A DNA stretch of 54,937 nucleotides from Clostridiaceae bacterium (lineage in GTDB: Bacteria; Bacillota; Clostridia; Oscillospirales; Acutalibacteraceae). Shown one piece after another: positions 37,145-46,990 of the stretch. The notes beneath the pieces are model-generated. The model searched no databases, had not been told where the DNA came from, and worked only from the letters and a program-made list of their open reading frames with translations. Location of the stretch: NCBI GenBank assembly GCA_016282855.1, contig JAEELT010000097.1, positions 1 to 54,937 on the forward strand, read 5' to 3'. The number at the start of each line of letters is the position of its first letter. Within the stretch, counting starts at the first letter, position 1. The translations under genes and the position numbers were made by a program.

Positions 37145-40100
37145 ATGCTTAGACTTGTTGATATAGTAAAAGAATACCCGACCGGTGATACCACGGTAAC
37201 AGCCCTCAAGGGCGTATCGGTTGAATTCCGTAAGAGCGAGTTTGTTTCAATCCTCGGTCACTCCGGCTGCGGCAAGACCACACTGCTGAATATAATCGGC
37301 GGTCTTGACCAGTACACGAGCGGCGACCTTGTTATCGCGGGCAAATCCACAAAGGATTTTAATGACCGTGACTGGGATAATTACCGCAACCATTCCGTCG
37401 GTTTCATTTTTCAGAGCTATAACCTGATTCCCCATCAGTCCGTGCTTTCAAATGTTGAGCTCGCGCTCACCCTCTCCGGTGTTTCAAAAGAGGAGAGAAA
37501 ACGCAGAGCAAAAGACGCGCTCGAAAAAGTCGGCCTCGGCGACCAGCTGAACAAAAAGCCCAATCAGCTGTCCGGCGGTCAGATGCAGAGAGTCGCGATA
37601 GCCAGAGCTCTTGTGAACGACCCCGAAATACTGCTCGCTGACGAGCCCACCGGCGCTCTGGACTCCGACACAAGCATTCAGATAATGGATATACTCAGAG
37701 AGGTCAGCGCGGACCGCCTTGTAATTATGGTTACGCACAACCCCGACCTTGCCAACGAGTATTCAACCAGGATAATAAGACTTGTTGACGGCAACATCAC
37801 AGACGATTCAATGCCCTACAGCGAGGAGGACGAGCAGGCGTCAATTGAAGCGGCTCAGGCAAAAAGCGCAAAGGAAAGCAAAGAAAAGAAGCCATCGATG
37901 TCTTTCCTCACAGCCCTTTCCCTCTCGCTCAATAACCTTATGACAAAGAAGGCCCGCACCTTCCTCACCTCCTTTGCGGGCAGTATAGGCATAATCGGCA
38001 TAGCGCTGATACTGGCGCTTTCAAACGGTTTCCAGGCATATATTGATTCCATACAGCAGGAGGCTCTCACATCCTACCCGATAACGGTTGATACCAACAC
38101 TATGGACCTCAACTCGCTTATGACCTCGTTTTCGGGTATGACTCCCGGCTCAACGGGAGAGGTTGACCACGACCTTGACAAGGTCTATTCAAACACCCTC
38201 TCGGCAAGCATGATGGAGTCTCTCTCCTCCGAAATCTGGACCAACGACCTTAAATCCTTCAAGCAGTTCATAACCGACAACAAAGCTGAGCTGGACGAGT
38301 ACGTAAGCTCCGTTCAGTATAAGTACGCGGGTGAAATGAACATCTATTATTCCGACACATCGGAAGGCCTCAATCAGGTTTACCCCAGCCCCGTAATAGA
38401 CCTTATGAATAATATGATGGGCTCGTTTGATTTAGGCGGCTACAGCATTGACTCAACCACTATGGAGACCTACCAGAGCTACTACAACTCCTGGCTGGAG
38501 CTTGTCAACAATGACAGCCTGCTGAGGAACCAGTACGACCTCGTCAAGGGAAGCTGGCCGACCAAGTATAACGAGGTTGTGCTTGTGGTGGATAAAAACA
38601 ACGAAATCAGTGACCTTGCGATACAGGGTCTCGGCATTATGACCGCTGCCGACCTCACCTCTTCGTTTATGAGCGTCGCCTCGGGCGAGGATGTCGAAAT
38701 CAAAAAATATGAAATAGATTACGACGATATAATCGGCAGAAAATTCAAGCTCGTGCTTGAGCCGGACTACTACAGCTACAACAAGGAAACCTCGCAGTGG
38801 GAAGATATGCACGGCGATGATTACTATGTTCAGGGCCTTATAGAGAAAGCCGAGGATATAACCATAACAGGTATCATCAGACCGAGCGATGACAGCATTA
38901 TGGTTGTCACAACCGGTTCAATAGGCTACACCACCGCTCTTACCGAGTATGTGGTGGAGGCAACCGGCGAAAGAGAAATCGTAAAGCAGCAGAAGGCGCA
39001 CCCCGACACAGATGTTTTCACCGGCCTCCCCTTCGTGAGCGAAGATGAAGAAAAAGAAGAAAAGCCGGAAGCAAAGGATACCGGGGCAAAAGCCGCGGGC
39101 ACCGATGTCTTTGAAACCCCCGAAACAGGTTTTGCCTATAACAGAGGCGAAGAGATAAAAACCGCGGGCACAGCCCAGCAATTCGACCTCTCATCGCTGC
39201 CATCCGCCACAGAGGAAGATGTTTACAGAGCCATTGATGAAAACTACAGCGGCGAAGAGGCGGAGAAATACAAGAGAACGGTTGAGCTGCTTCTCAAGCC
39301 CATACGCTCCTCATCCGAAAGAGCCGAGCTCATAGCAAACCTCAACGATATGCTTGCGGGCTATGAAATAGAAGGTATGGGCACAATGAGCGGCGAGCAG
39401 GCGCTCAATATGTTCAATATGCTTGACAACAATACAAAGCTCAAAGTGCTTTACGCAATAGCAAGCGGGCAGTTCAACGATATGGCTGTTCCCGAGGGTG
39501 AAGAAACGCCTGCCGAAACACCCGCTGAAGCGCCCGCCGGGGAAGACAAAAAAGATGAAAAGACAGACGGGAAAAAGGAGGAAACTCCCGAACCGGAGCC
39601 TGAGCCGGAGCCCGAACCGGAAGAAGAAAAGCCTCAGCCTCTCGCTCAGAACTACGCTCAGGCGCTCGCAATGCTCGGCGTAGGCGATATTGAGGTTCCC
39701 ACCCAGATTAACATATACCCCAAGGACTTTGAGGCAAAAGACCATATATCCGAGATGATAAAGCGCTACAACAATGATCACGAGGGCAGTGAAATCAAAT
39801 ACACAGACTATATCGGACTGCTCCTGACCTCAGTGACAAAAATCATAAATATCATCTCCTATGTTCTTATCGCGTTTGTCGCAATTTCACTTGTTGTTTC
39901 ATCAATAATGATAGGTATCATAACCTATATCTCTGTGCTTGAGAGAACAAAGGAAATCGGCATACTTCGCGCAATAGGCGCTTCAAAGCGCGATATATCC
40001 CGTGTGTTCAACGCGGAAACCTTCATTGTGGGTCTTGTGTCGGGCGCTATAGGCATCGGCGCAACGCTGCTGCTGTGCATACCGATAAATATACTCATAA

Positions 40101-40255
40101 AGTATGTGACCACCATACCGCATGTGGCGCAGCTTCCGTTTGACGGAGGGATTATACTCATTATAATCAGCGTGGTGCTCACCCTCGTTGCAGGTCTGAT
40201 ACCTGCCAGAATCGCATCAAAGAAAGACCCCGTAATCGCGCTCAGAACAGAATAA
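37145..40255 (+). CDS. MacB-like ABC transporter, ATPase and FtsX-type permease fused in one polypeptide
   Basis: GHSGCGKTTLLNIIGG, NQLSGGQMQRVAIARALVNDPEILLADEPTGALD; C-terminal SVLERTKEIGILRAIGASKRDISRVFNAE FtsX motif. Confidence 0.95.
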   Translation: MLRLVDIVKEYPTGDTTVTALKGVSVEFRKSEFVSILGHSGCGKTTLLNIIGGLDQYTSGDLVIAGKSTKDFNDRDWDNYRNHSVGFIFQSYNLIPHQSVLSNVELALTLSGVSKEERKRRAKDALEKVGLGDQLNKKPNQLSGGQMQRVAIARALVNDPEILLADEPTGALDSDTSIQIMDILREVSADRLVIMVTHNPDLANEYSTRIIRLVDGNITDDSMPYSEEDEQASIEAAQAKSAKESKEKKPSMSFLTALSLSLNNLMTKKARTFLTSFAGSIGIIGIALILALSNGFQAYIDSIQQEALTSYPITVDTNTMDLNSLMTSFSGMTPGSTGEVDHDLDKVYSNTLSASMMESLSSEIWTNDLKSFKQFITDNKAELDEYVSSVQYKYAGEMNIYYSDTSEGLNQVYPSPVIDLMNNMMGSFDLGGYSIDSTTMETYQSYYNSWLELVNNDSLLRNQYDLVKGSWPTKYNEVVLVVDKNNEISDLAIQGLGIMTAADLTSSFMSVASGEDVEIKKYEIDYDDIIGRKFKLVLEPDYYSYNKETSQWEDMHGDDYYVQGLIEKAEDITITGIIRPSDDSIMVVTTGSIGYTTALTEYVVEATGEREIVKQQKAHPDTDVFTGLPFVSEDEEKEEKPEAKDTGAKAAGTDVFETPETGFAYNRGEEIKTAGTAQQFDLSSLPSATEEDVYRAIDENYSGEEAEKYKRTVELLLKPIRSSSERAELIANLNDMLAGYEIEGMGTMSGEQALNMFNMLDNNTKLKVLYAIASGQFNDMAVPEGEETPAETPAEAPAGEDKKDEKTDGKKEETPEPEPEPEPEPEEEKPQPLAQNYAQALAMLGVGDIEVPTQINIYPKDFEAKDHISEMIKRYNNDHEGSEIKYTDYIGLLLTSVTKIINIISYVLIAFVAISLVVSSIMIGIITYISVLERTKEIGILRAIGASKRDISRVFNAETFIVGLVSGAIGIGATLLLCIPINILIKYVTTIPHVAQLPFDGGIILIIISVVLTLVAGLIPARIASKKDPVIALRTE

Positions 40256-40273
40256 AAACCGGCAAAACAAATA

Positions 40274-40316
40274 AGTCCGCAGGAATATATGAATTCCTGC
40301 GGACTGTTTTTTATTT
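40274..40316. terminator. Intrinsic terminator after the ABC transporter gene
   Basis: AGTCCGCAGGAAT / ATTCCTGCGGACT perfect 13-bp stem followed by GTTTTTTATTT. Confidence 0.9.
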
Positions 40317-40338
40317 ACTTCTTTTTTGAAGGCCAGGG

Positions 40339-41457
40339 TTACTGAGCGTAAGTTTCGGAAGCTGTTGCGGCGGGTGTGTAAGCCGGTGTCGTCTGAGCGG
40401 GAGTGATATACTTAGTGCTCACCCAGCCGGTATAACCGCCGTAAGAGGTTTTTGCCCAGCCCTCAACGCTCTCGGTAACGGTGATTGCCGCACCTTTAGG
40501 TATCTCGGTGAGCACCGCGGCATTGCTGCTTGAATCCTGCCTTAAATTAAGGCTGCTTGATGCTGTGCTCACAACATAGTTTCCGGGCTCGACTTTAATG
40601 GTGTTTGAGGCGGCTGCGCTTTGGCTCTGGGCGCATCTGTAAACCTCGCCGGCCTTGAGCTCAATGCCGTAAGCCTCAAACATTTCGGACACTGTAACCA
40701 TTTTGTAGCCTGCCTGAGCAAGCTTCGGTATGAGTATTTCACAAACATCGGCACTGAAGTCATAAATCTCGTGCATAAGTATAATGCAGCCGGGAGAAAC
40801 ATTTGTCATAACATGGTCCACAATTGCGTTAAGCTCGGCGGTTCTCTGCTCCTGAGTTCTCGAGGAGCCTGCCTTATCCTTGTGCCTCCAGTCATTGGTG
40901 TCAATATTCCACTGAATGAGCGGCATGCCGGTTTCAGCGGCAGAGTTGCCTATGTTGCCTCCGGGCGCTCTTAGAAGAGTGGGGCGTTTGCCGGTGATTT
41001 CCTCCACCCTGTCGTTTACATAGCCGACTTCTTCGTGTATGGTTTCGGGAGAAGACTTGGAAAGATATTTATGACCCTTGGTGTGGTTGGCAATTTCATT
41101 GCCCATGTCAAAGGCCTCCCTGACAGCGTCGGGGTATTCGTCAATATTGTAACCTACCATAAAGAAAGTGGCGTGAGCGTCATTCTCCGAAAGAACACGC
41201 AGAATTTTCTTTGAGGAATCCGTTCCGGGTCCGTCATCGAAGGTGAGCGCAATAAGATTATCCGCAACGGTGTATGCCGGTTTCTCAGGCTCGGTAGTTT
41301 CCGTCTCCGGCTCGGATGCGGGCTGAGTATCAGTCTGAGAGGCGGTTTCGCCCTGTGTGTCGGGAGTTTTGCTGAGCGGATTGCTGCAAGACGCAAACAG
41401 GAGCATAACAGCAAGTGCGAGTATTGTGATTTTTGTGAGCTTTGTTTTCATAGCCAT
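40339..41457 (-). CDS. Polysaccharide deacetylase (NodB) lipoprotein with C-terminal SH3b domain
   Basis: Lipobox LLFASC; LIALTFDDGPG, HTKGHKYL, LLRAPGG; SSLNLRQDSSSNAAVLTEIPKGAAITVTESVEGWAKTSYGGYTGWVSTKYI. Confidence 0.92.
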   Translation of the reverse strand: MAMKTKLTKITILALAVMLLFASCSNPLSKTPDTQGETASQTDTQPASEPETETTEPEKPAYTVADNLIALTFDDGPGTDSSKKILRVLSENDAHATFFMVGYNIDEYPDAVREAFDMGNEIANHTKGHKYLSKSSPETIHEEVGYVNDRVEEITGKRPTLLRAPGGNIGNSAAETGMPLIQWNIDTNDWRHKDKAGSSRTQEQRTAELNAIVDHVMTNVSPGCIILMHEIYDFSADVCEILIPKLAQAGYKMVTVSEMFEAYGIELKAGEVYRCAQSQSAAASNTIKVEPGNYVVSTASSSLNLRQDSSSNAAVLTEIPKGAAITVTESVEGWAKTSYGGYTGWVSTKYITPAQTTPAYTPAATASETYAQ

Positions 41458-41466
41458 TTCCTTCCT

Positions 41467-42705
41467 TTATATTCCCGCGGAATAAGCCTTCCCGTGTGAG
41501 TAATGTATCTTGATGGGGCTGCTGATTACTTTTCTGAATTCAATATTTTCCGCCGCTGTTTTAAGCTCATTTTCAAGCTGCTTGTCTCTTGAATAAGCTG
41601 AAGCTTTACAACTTTCGGCGATTTTTTCGTTTATGCTGTCAAAGGTGTCAAGCGCAAGGTCTATCAGCGGCCCGCTGCCTGTATAAATGCAGCCCGTATT
41701 TCCCTTGTAGCCGGTAAAAATTCCGCTGAGGGAAACGCCTTCAAACAACTCGAGGGCAGAAGCAAGACCCGACGGCCTGAGATTTGTAACAAACGCCGCC
41801 GTTCCCTGCTGAGAAATCTTCCCGGCGGATTTTGCGATTGACTGCGCCTCAAGAAACGAGCAGTATCTCTGCGACGCACCCTGCGCCGTATTCATGTCTC
41901 TGAGACGCTGTGCCTGCTGAGCTGTCATATCACGCTGCTGGATGATTGCGATGTGGCAGTCGCCCGAATCTCTCAGCGCCTTGACCGCTCTTATGTAAAA
42001 GTTTGCCGTGTCTTCATTCTGCTCAAATCCGAGCGAACCGCGGTCAAGTATATCATAAGCGGCAATCGCCGGGTTGCCTTTATAATGCGAAGCTATTTTA
42101 AGCCATATTTCCACCGCTTCATTTCTGAGGTCAAGGCCCTTCCTGCCGTGATAGACAAACAGGTCCTCTTTGCCGTTTTCAAAGCCGGGTACATATTCGA
42201 GAGAAAGGATTGTGTATATACCGACCTTGCGGAATTTCTCAATCAGCTTATCCGCTCTGCTCAGGTCAGGCTCGGCTTTCTTAAGCTTGCCGTCTCTGAA
42301 TAACAGATAGGATGAAAGCGGTATTCTCACACAGTTTATACCGAGCCCCTTTATTGACTTGACATCGGACTTGGTTATATGGTTTTCAAAGTATCTGCCG
42401 AATATTTCTCTCGCGCCGTAATTGCCGAATCTTGACGCGAGCTCATCAAAAACCTGCTTCCTGTCGCCCCTGAACACTTCTGTGTCTTTGGTGCAGCGTA
42501 TCTCCGGGAGTGACAGATCTATCCCCGTCAAAACTGTTTCTCTGTTATCGGCTGTAGAGAATTTTCCGTTTTCGGCTCTGAGCATATCGCTGCAGTCAAG
42601 CGGCTTTCGCTTACGGCTGAGGTAAACTCCGCAGGCGGCCGGCAGCACAGCCGTAACGGCACCTGCCGATGCGCCCGCGATAGCAAATTTAGTTCCGGTT
42701 TTCAT
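41467..42705 (-). CDS. GH5-like (beta/alpha)8 protein, probably lacking the catalytic acid/base
   Basis: GINCVRIPLSSYLLF and NPAIAAYDILDRGSLG resemble GH5 motifs, with NE-P replaced by DRG. Confidence 0.6.
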   Translation of the reverse strand: MKTGTKFAIAGASAGAVTAVLPAACGVYLSRKRKPLDCSDMLRAENGKFSTADNRETVLTGIDLSLPEIRCTKDTEVFRGDRKQVFDELASRFGNYGAREIFGRYFENHITKSDVKSIKGLGINCVRIPLSSYLLFRDGKLKKAEPDLSRADKLIEKFRKVGIYTILSLEYVPGFENGKEDLFVYHGRKGLDLRNEAVEIWLKIASHYKGNPAIAAYDILDRGSLGFEQNEDTANFYIRAVKALRDSGDCHIAIIQQRDMTAQQAQRLRDMNTAQGASQRYCSFLEAQSIAKSAGKISQQGTAAFVTNLRPSGLASALELFEGVSLSGIFTGYKGNTGCIYTGSGPLIDLALDTFDSINEKIAESCKASAYSRDKQLENELKTAAENIEFRKVISSPIKIHYSHGKAYSAGI

Positions 42706-42717
42706 TTCTTCACCCCG

Positions 42718-44334
42718 TTATTTTGCGTTTATAAAAGATACCGTAGCCTCTGACCCCGGCATTTCTATACCCGTGACACCGTCGGAGATTACAAACCTCG
42801 CCGCCCTTGAGTACAGCGGGAAACACACACCCTGCTTAAGCAGGTAATCCTCTGCGGTAAAACATCCGCCGATTATGTCATCCTCCGAGGTAACAGCAAC
42901 AAGATGCTCAATTATGCTCTGATATTTTTTTGAGTTATAGTTAAAAGGATTATCCTCATTAAGATTTGTCAGGAAGCTTACTGCGTCATTCTGACGGGCG
43001 GTTATGCTGCCTATCGCAATCTGATAATCCCCTGTCCTGATTGCGCGGGATATTTCCTGCTCGGTCATATCGGTAACATTTACCGTAACGGAAAGGCCGA
43101 AAAGCTTCTGCCAAATCTGAAGCTGATTTCTGACAGCGTGGTCATACTCAGGCGGGCAGATAACCGAGAGAGTCACATTGTCTGTTTCAAGCTTTTTCAG
43201 CCCTTTTTCGAGCTGCCTGAGCGCCTCTTTGTCATCGTGGGCAATTACCGGCGTCTGGTCGCCGACAAGGCCACGGTAGGGATATTGACCCACAACACAG
43301 CTCTCGGGTACAACCCCGCTCTGCATGTAGATATTGTCGCCCGTTTTTTCAAAAAGGCTTCTGTCAATACTTGAGCAGAGGGCTTTGCGGATATTGGCGT
43401 TTTTAAGCGATTCATCACCGCAGTTGAACATGAAACCATATATGGTGTTGATTACGTTTTTTGCAGTGCTGACATTATCGGGAAGAGGTGTATCCGGGCC
43501 TATGAAAGCGGCCGAGAACGAACCCGCGGAGAGCTTTTTTATAATCGTTTCGGTGTCATCGCCGAAGGAAAGGCTCACCGACGCCGGCAGCACCGTGCGG
43601 CTTCCGGCATAATATCTGTTTGACTTGATTGTCATTGACGCTTCGGGATCCCAGTAGCTGACAAAGAAGGGGCCGTTGCATATAATATGCCTCACTGTAA
43701 GGCCGTACCTGCCTCCCATTTCATTGAAAAAGTCCTCATTGCACGGCATAAACTCGCTCTCTGTGAGCCTTGTGAGAAAATCGGGGCTCTCCATAGCGAG
43801 ATTAAACACAACGGTATTCTCATCCGGCGCGCTCACGCCAAGAGACGCGACATCGGCTTTGCCCGCGCTTATGTCGGCCGCTCCCGCTATCACACCGAGG
43901 CGGTGGGCAAGCGGAGATGCGGTTACGGGGTCAACTGCCCTGCGGCAGGCAAAAACGAAATCATCGGCGGTAACTTTTTCGTTTGAAAATCTGTCATAAA
44001 ACTCTTCGCCGTATTCTTTTTTGAGAGTGGCGGGGCAATACCACTCGGTGCCCTCCTGAAGGTAGAAAGTGTAGGTCAGCCCGTCATCGGAAACATCCCA
44101 GCTCTTCGCGAGCCCCGGTATAATTTCGCCCGACCCGTCAAGGCGGACAAGCCCCTCGAATATATTGTTGATAATCAGCTTGGCTCCCGTTTCGTCCGCG
44201 TACTGCGGGTCAAGAGTGGCGGGAGATGACTGTATCGGATAGCTTATCGCTTTTCCCTGCCCGCTGCTTTTGCCGCACGAAGAAACGCAAAAAACGAGCG
44301 CTGCGGCAACAAGGGCGCATATTATTCTTTTCAT
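42718..44334 (-). CDS. ABC transporter substrate-binding lipoprotein, family 5 (oligopeptide type)
   Basis: Lipobox FCVSSCG; YPIQSSPATLDPQYADETGAKLIINNIFEGLVRLDGSGEIIPGLAKSWDVSDDGLTYTFYL. Confidence 0.92.
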   Translation of the reverse strand: MKRIICALVAAALVFCVSSCGKSSGQGKAISYPIQSSPATLDPQYADETGAKLIINNIFEGLVRLDGSGEIIPGLAKSWDVSDDGLTYTFYLQEGTEWYCPATLKKEYGEEFYDRFSNEKVTADDFVFACRRAVDPVTASPLAHRLGVIAGAADISAGKADVASLGVSAPDENTVVFNLAMESPDFLTRLTESEFMPCNEDFFNEMGGRYGLTVRHIICNGPFFVSYWDPEASMTIKSNRYYAGSRTVLPASVSLSFGDDTETIIKKLSAGSFSAAFIGPDTPLPDNVSTAKNVINTIYGFMFNCGDESLKNANIRKALCSSIDRSLFEKTGDNIYMQSGVVPESCVVGQYPYRGLVGDQTPVIAHDDKEALRQLEKGLKKLETDNVTLSVICPPEYDHAVRNQLQIWQKLFGLSVTVNVTDMTEQEISRAIRTGDYQIAIGSITARQNDAVSFLTNLNEDNPFNYNSKKYQSIIEHLVAVTSEDDIIGGCFTAEDYLLKQGVCFPLYSRAARFVISDGVTGIEMPGSEATVSFINAK

Positions 44335-46508
44335 TTGTCACCCTCCAGCAAGGCGGCAAGCTGATCCGCAAGAGCGCTGTTAACGGGCTTGGGCTGTTTG
44401 CTCTGCTGCCGCATATAATTCTCAACATCCCGCTTGCCCGCGCCGTCCATGCTTCTGCGTTTTTCAAAGTCGCTGAGCTTTTCGCGGTAGCCGCACGCGC
44501 AGTAAAACATTCGTTTATCGCCCTCGCCGCGCATTTCAAGCTTTTTATGGCACTGCGGGCATCTGGCGTTTGTGATTACGGACAGGCTCTTGCGGTAGCC
44601 GCATTCCCTGTCCTGGCAGACAAGCATTCTGCCCTTTTTGCCGTTTACCTCGAGCAGGTACTTGCCGCACTCGGGGCATACTTCCCTGGTTATATTATCG
44701 TGCCTGTACTGCGCCTCGCTTTTCCTGACCGCGGAAACAAGCGAGGTTGCGTAGGCGCGCATTTCGTTAATGAAATCCCTGTCTCTGACCTTACCCTCGG
44801 CAATCATCGAGAGCTTCTGCTCCCATCGTGCCGTAAGCTCGGCGGAGCGCAGGTCGTCGGGCACAATGGAGACAAGCTGTTTGCCCTTGGATGTGGGGTG
44901 AATCTCCTTGCCTCTGCGCTCAACATAGAAGCTGTCAAACAGCTTTTCGATTATATCCGCCCTTGTTGCGGGCGTACCTATACCTCCCGCGTTTTTGAGA
45001 GCGGTTTTCAGAGCACCGTCCTCCACCTGACCGGAAGGATTTTCCATAGCGGTGAGTAGGGTAGCCTCGGTGTATCTTGCCGGCGGCTTTGTCTTGCCGT
45101 TTACTATGCGCACTTCCTTAAAGCTGACCTTGGAGCCCTGCACAAGGGCAGGAAGACTCTGATCTCTCATATCCTCGTCTTCATTCTCGTCAAACGAGGA
45201 TGAGCCGTAAAGCGCTTTCCATCCGGGGGCCTTTACAGTCTGGCCCTTGGCATAAAAATCATAACTGCCGGCGGTTATCTGCACCTGCACCTCGTCATAT
45301 TCATAAGGAGCGCTGAGCACAGCAAGGAATCTGCGCACCACAAGGTCATATATGTGCCTCTCGTCATTTGAAAGGCTGTTAAGGTCAACATACTGCTCGG
45401 TGGGAATAATCGCGTGATGGTCCGTCACCTTGGCATCGTTGACTATATACTTCGTCTGTATGGTCTTCTGCCTGAGGAGCGCTCCGGCAAACTCTCTGTA
45501 AGGGCCTACCGAAATCGCTTTGAGCCGCTCCGGCAGAGTCGGAACAACGTCTTTTGTGATATATCTTGAATCCGTTCTCGGGTATGTAAGAAGCTTGTGC
45601 GTTTCATAGAGGCTCTGCATATATGAGAGAGTCTGCTTAGCGGAGTAGCCGTATTTCCTGTTGGCGTCTCTCTGCAGCTCCGTAAGGTCATATGCAGCGG
45701 GAGGAGCTTTGAACTTGTAGGTCTTGTTTACACGGGTGATTATGCCCTGCCTGCCTCTCACATTCTGAGCAACCTCCTGCGCACGGGCGGCATCAAACAT
45801 CCTCGCCTGGTTGTGCTTATCCTTATATAGCGCGGTGAATGAGCCGAGGTCGGCCCTGACCGTAAAATAGTCCCTGGGTCTGAATTTGAGTATTTCCTCT
45901 TCTCTTTGCACTATCATGGCTAAGGTGGGAGTCTGCACTCTGCCCGCTGAGAGCTGTGCGTTGTGCTTGCAGGTAAGCGCTCTGGTAACATTCAGCCCCA
46001 CGAGCCAGTCAGCCTGCGCCCTGCTCTGGGCACTTCTGTAAAGATTATCATACTGCGACGACGGTCTCAGAGAGGCAAAGCCCTCCCTGATGGCCTTATC
46101 GGTCTGCGAGGATATCCAGAGGCGCTCCATAGGTTTCCTGCAACCCGCCTTGGCGATTATCCACCTTGCAACGAGCTCTCCTTCGCGCCCAGCATCTGTC
46201 GCAATAACAACTTTGCTGTATTCGCTGCTGTTGAGCAGGGCGCTCACGGCCTTGAACTGCTTTGAGGTCTGCCCTATCACAACAAGCCTGAATTTTTCCG
46301 GCATCATGGGTAAATCCTCCATGCGCCAGCTCTTGTATTTATCGCTGTACGCCTCCGGGTCCGCAAGGGTTACAAGGTGACCCAGAGCCCAGGTCACAAC
46401 ATATTTGTCGCCGATTATACAGCCGTTTCCGTTTCTTTTGCAGCCAAGCACACGCGCAATATCCTTGGCCACGGACGGTTTCTCTGTCAATACAAGTATT
46501 TTTGCCAC
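44331..46508 (-). CDS. topB: DNA topoisomerase III
   Basis: KILVLTEKPSVAKDIARVLG, ATDAGREGELVARWII, LTYPRTDSRYI, two zinc-finger-like Cys clusters; GTG start at 46508 after AGGAGG. Confidence 0.93.
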   Translation of the reverse strand: MAKILVLTEKPSVAKDIARVLGCKRNGNGCIIGDKYVVTWALGHLVTLADPEAYSDKYKSWRMEDLPMMPEKFRLVVIGQTSKQFKAVSALLNSSEYSKVVIATDAGREGELVARWIIAKAGCRKPMERLWISSQTDKAIREGFASLRPSSQYDNLYRSAQSRAQADWLVGLNVTRALTCKHNAQLSAGRVQTPTLAMIVQREEEILKFRPRDYFTVRADLGSFTALYKDKHNQARMFDAARAQEVAQNVRGRQGIITRVNKTYKFKAPPAAYDLTELQRDANRKYGYSAKQTLSYMQSLYETHKLLTYPRTDSRYITKDVVPTLPERLKAISVGPYREFAGALLRQKTIQTKYIVNDAKVTDHHAIIPTEQYVDLNSLSNDERHIYDLVVRRFLAVLSAPYEYDEVQVQITAGSYDFYAKGQTVKAPGWKALYGSSSFDENEDEDMRDQSLPALVQGSKVSFKEVRIVNGKTKPPARYTEATLLTAMENPSGQVEDGALKTALKNAGGIGTPATRADIIEKLFDSFYVERRGKEIHPTSKGKQLVSIVPDDLRSAELTARWEQKLSMIAEGKVRDRDFINEMRAYATSLVSAVRKSEAQYRHDNITREVCPECGKYLLEVNGKKGRMLVCQDRECGYRKSLSVITNARCPQCHKKLEMRGEGDKRMFYCACGYREKLSDFEKRRSMDGAGKRDVENYMRQQSKQPKPVNSALADQLAALLEGDK

Positions 46509-46545
46509 GGCGCTTCGCCTCCTTTTAGCAAATTGACTGTTTTGC

Positions 46546-46980
46546 TCACGCCTTGTAAAACATCGGTCTTGCGTGCTTTTTCGTAAAGGAAACAAGCACC
46601 ACTTCATCTCCGGCGGAATAATTATCAAGAGAAGCGTTATTCAGAAACTTCTCAAAAGAAACTGCGTTATTCACCTTAACCGCGCCTGCCTGAATCTGCG
46701 CCCTGCCCCCGCTTTTTGAAAGCAGAGTGCCCTTAGCGCATATATACGGCTTTTTGCGGGCCGTTGCGGCAAAGCCTGCGGGCACTGCGAAACAGATAAG
46801 CGACGGTATAAGCAGAATAAGCGCCGCCCTGCCGTAATCCCCCGTATAAAAGATAAACGCAAGCGCCGCCGTAACGGCTCCTATGATAAAAAATGCCGAA
46901 GCGCCGATTACGCAGTAAAGAACATATCTTTTATAAAAAGATGTGCGCCTGAGTTCCGAATAAAGAGCTTCGTCAAACAT
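46546..46980 (-). CDS. Small membrane protein of unknown function
   Basis: Two TM segments; start at 46980 after GAGGAAAGCT; between two conserved genes on the same strand. Confidence 0.6.
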   Translation of the reverse strand: MFDEALYSELRRTSFYKRYVLYCVIGASAFFIIGAVTAALAFIFYTGDYGRAALILLIPSLICFAVPAGFAATARKKPYICAKGTLLSKSGGRAQIQAGAVKVNNAVSFEKFLNNASLDNYSAGDEVVLVSFTKKHARPMFYKA

Positions 46981-46990
46981 AGCTTTCTCC

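Noticed and set aside
39474-39781. Arg/Phe/Leu-rich minus-strand ORFs opposite the Glu-Pro spacer
   Set aside because: Low-complexity reading of the antisense strand of a repetitive coding segment.
44210-45059. ORFs 44210-44539 (minus) and 44226-45059 (plus) around the topB 3' end
   Set aside because: Overlap topB and the binding-protein gene in other frames; no RBS or motif support.
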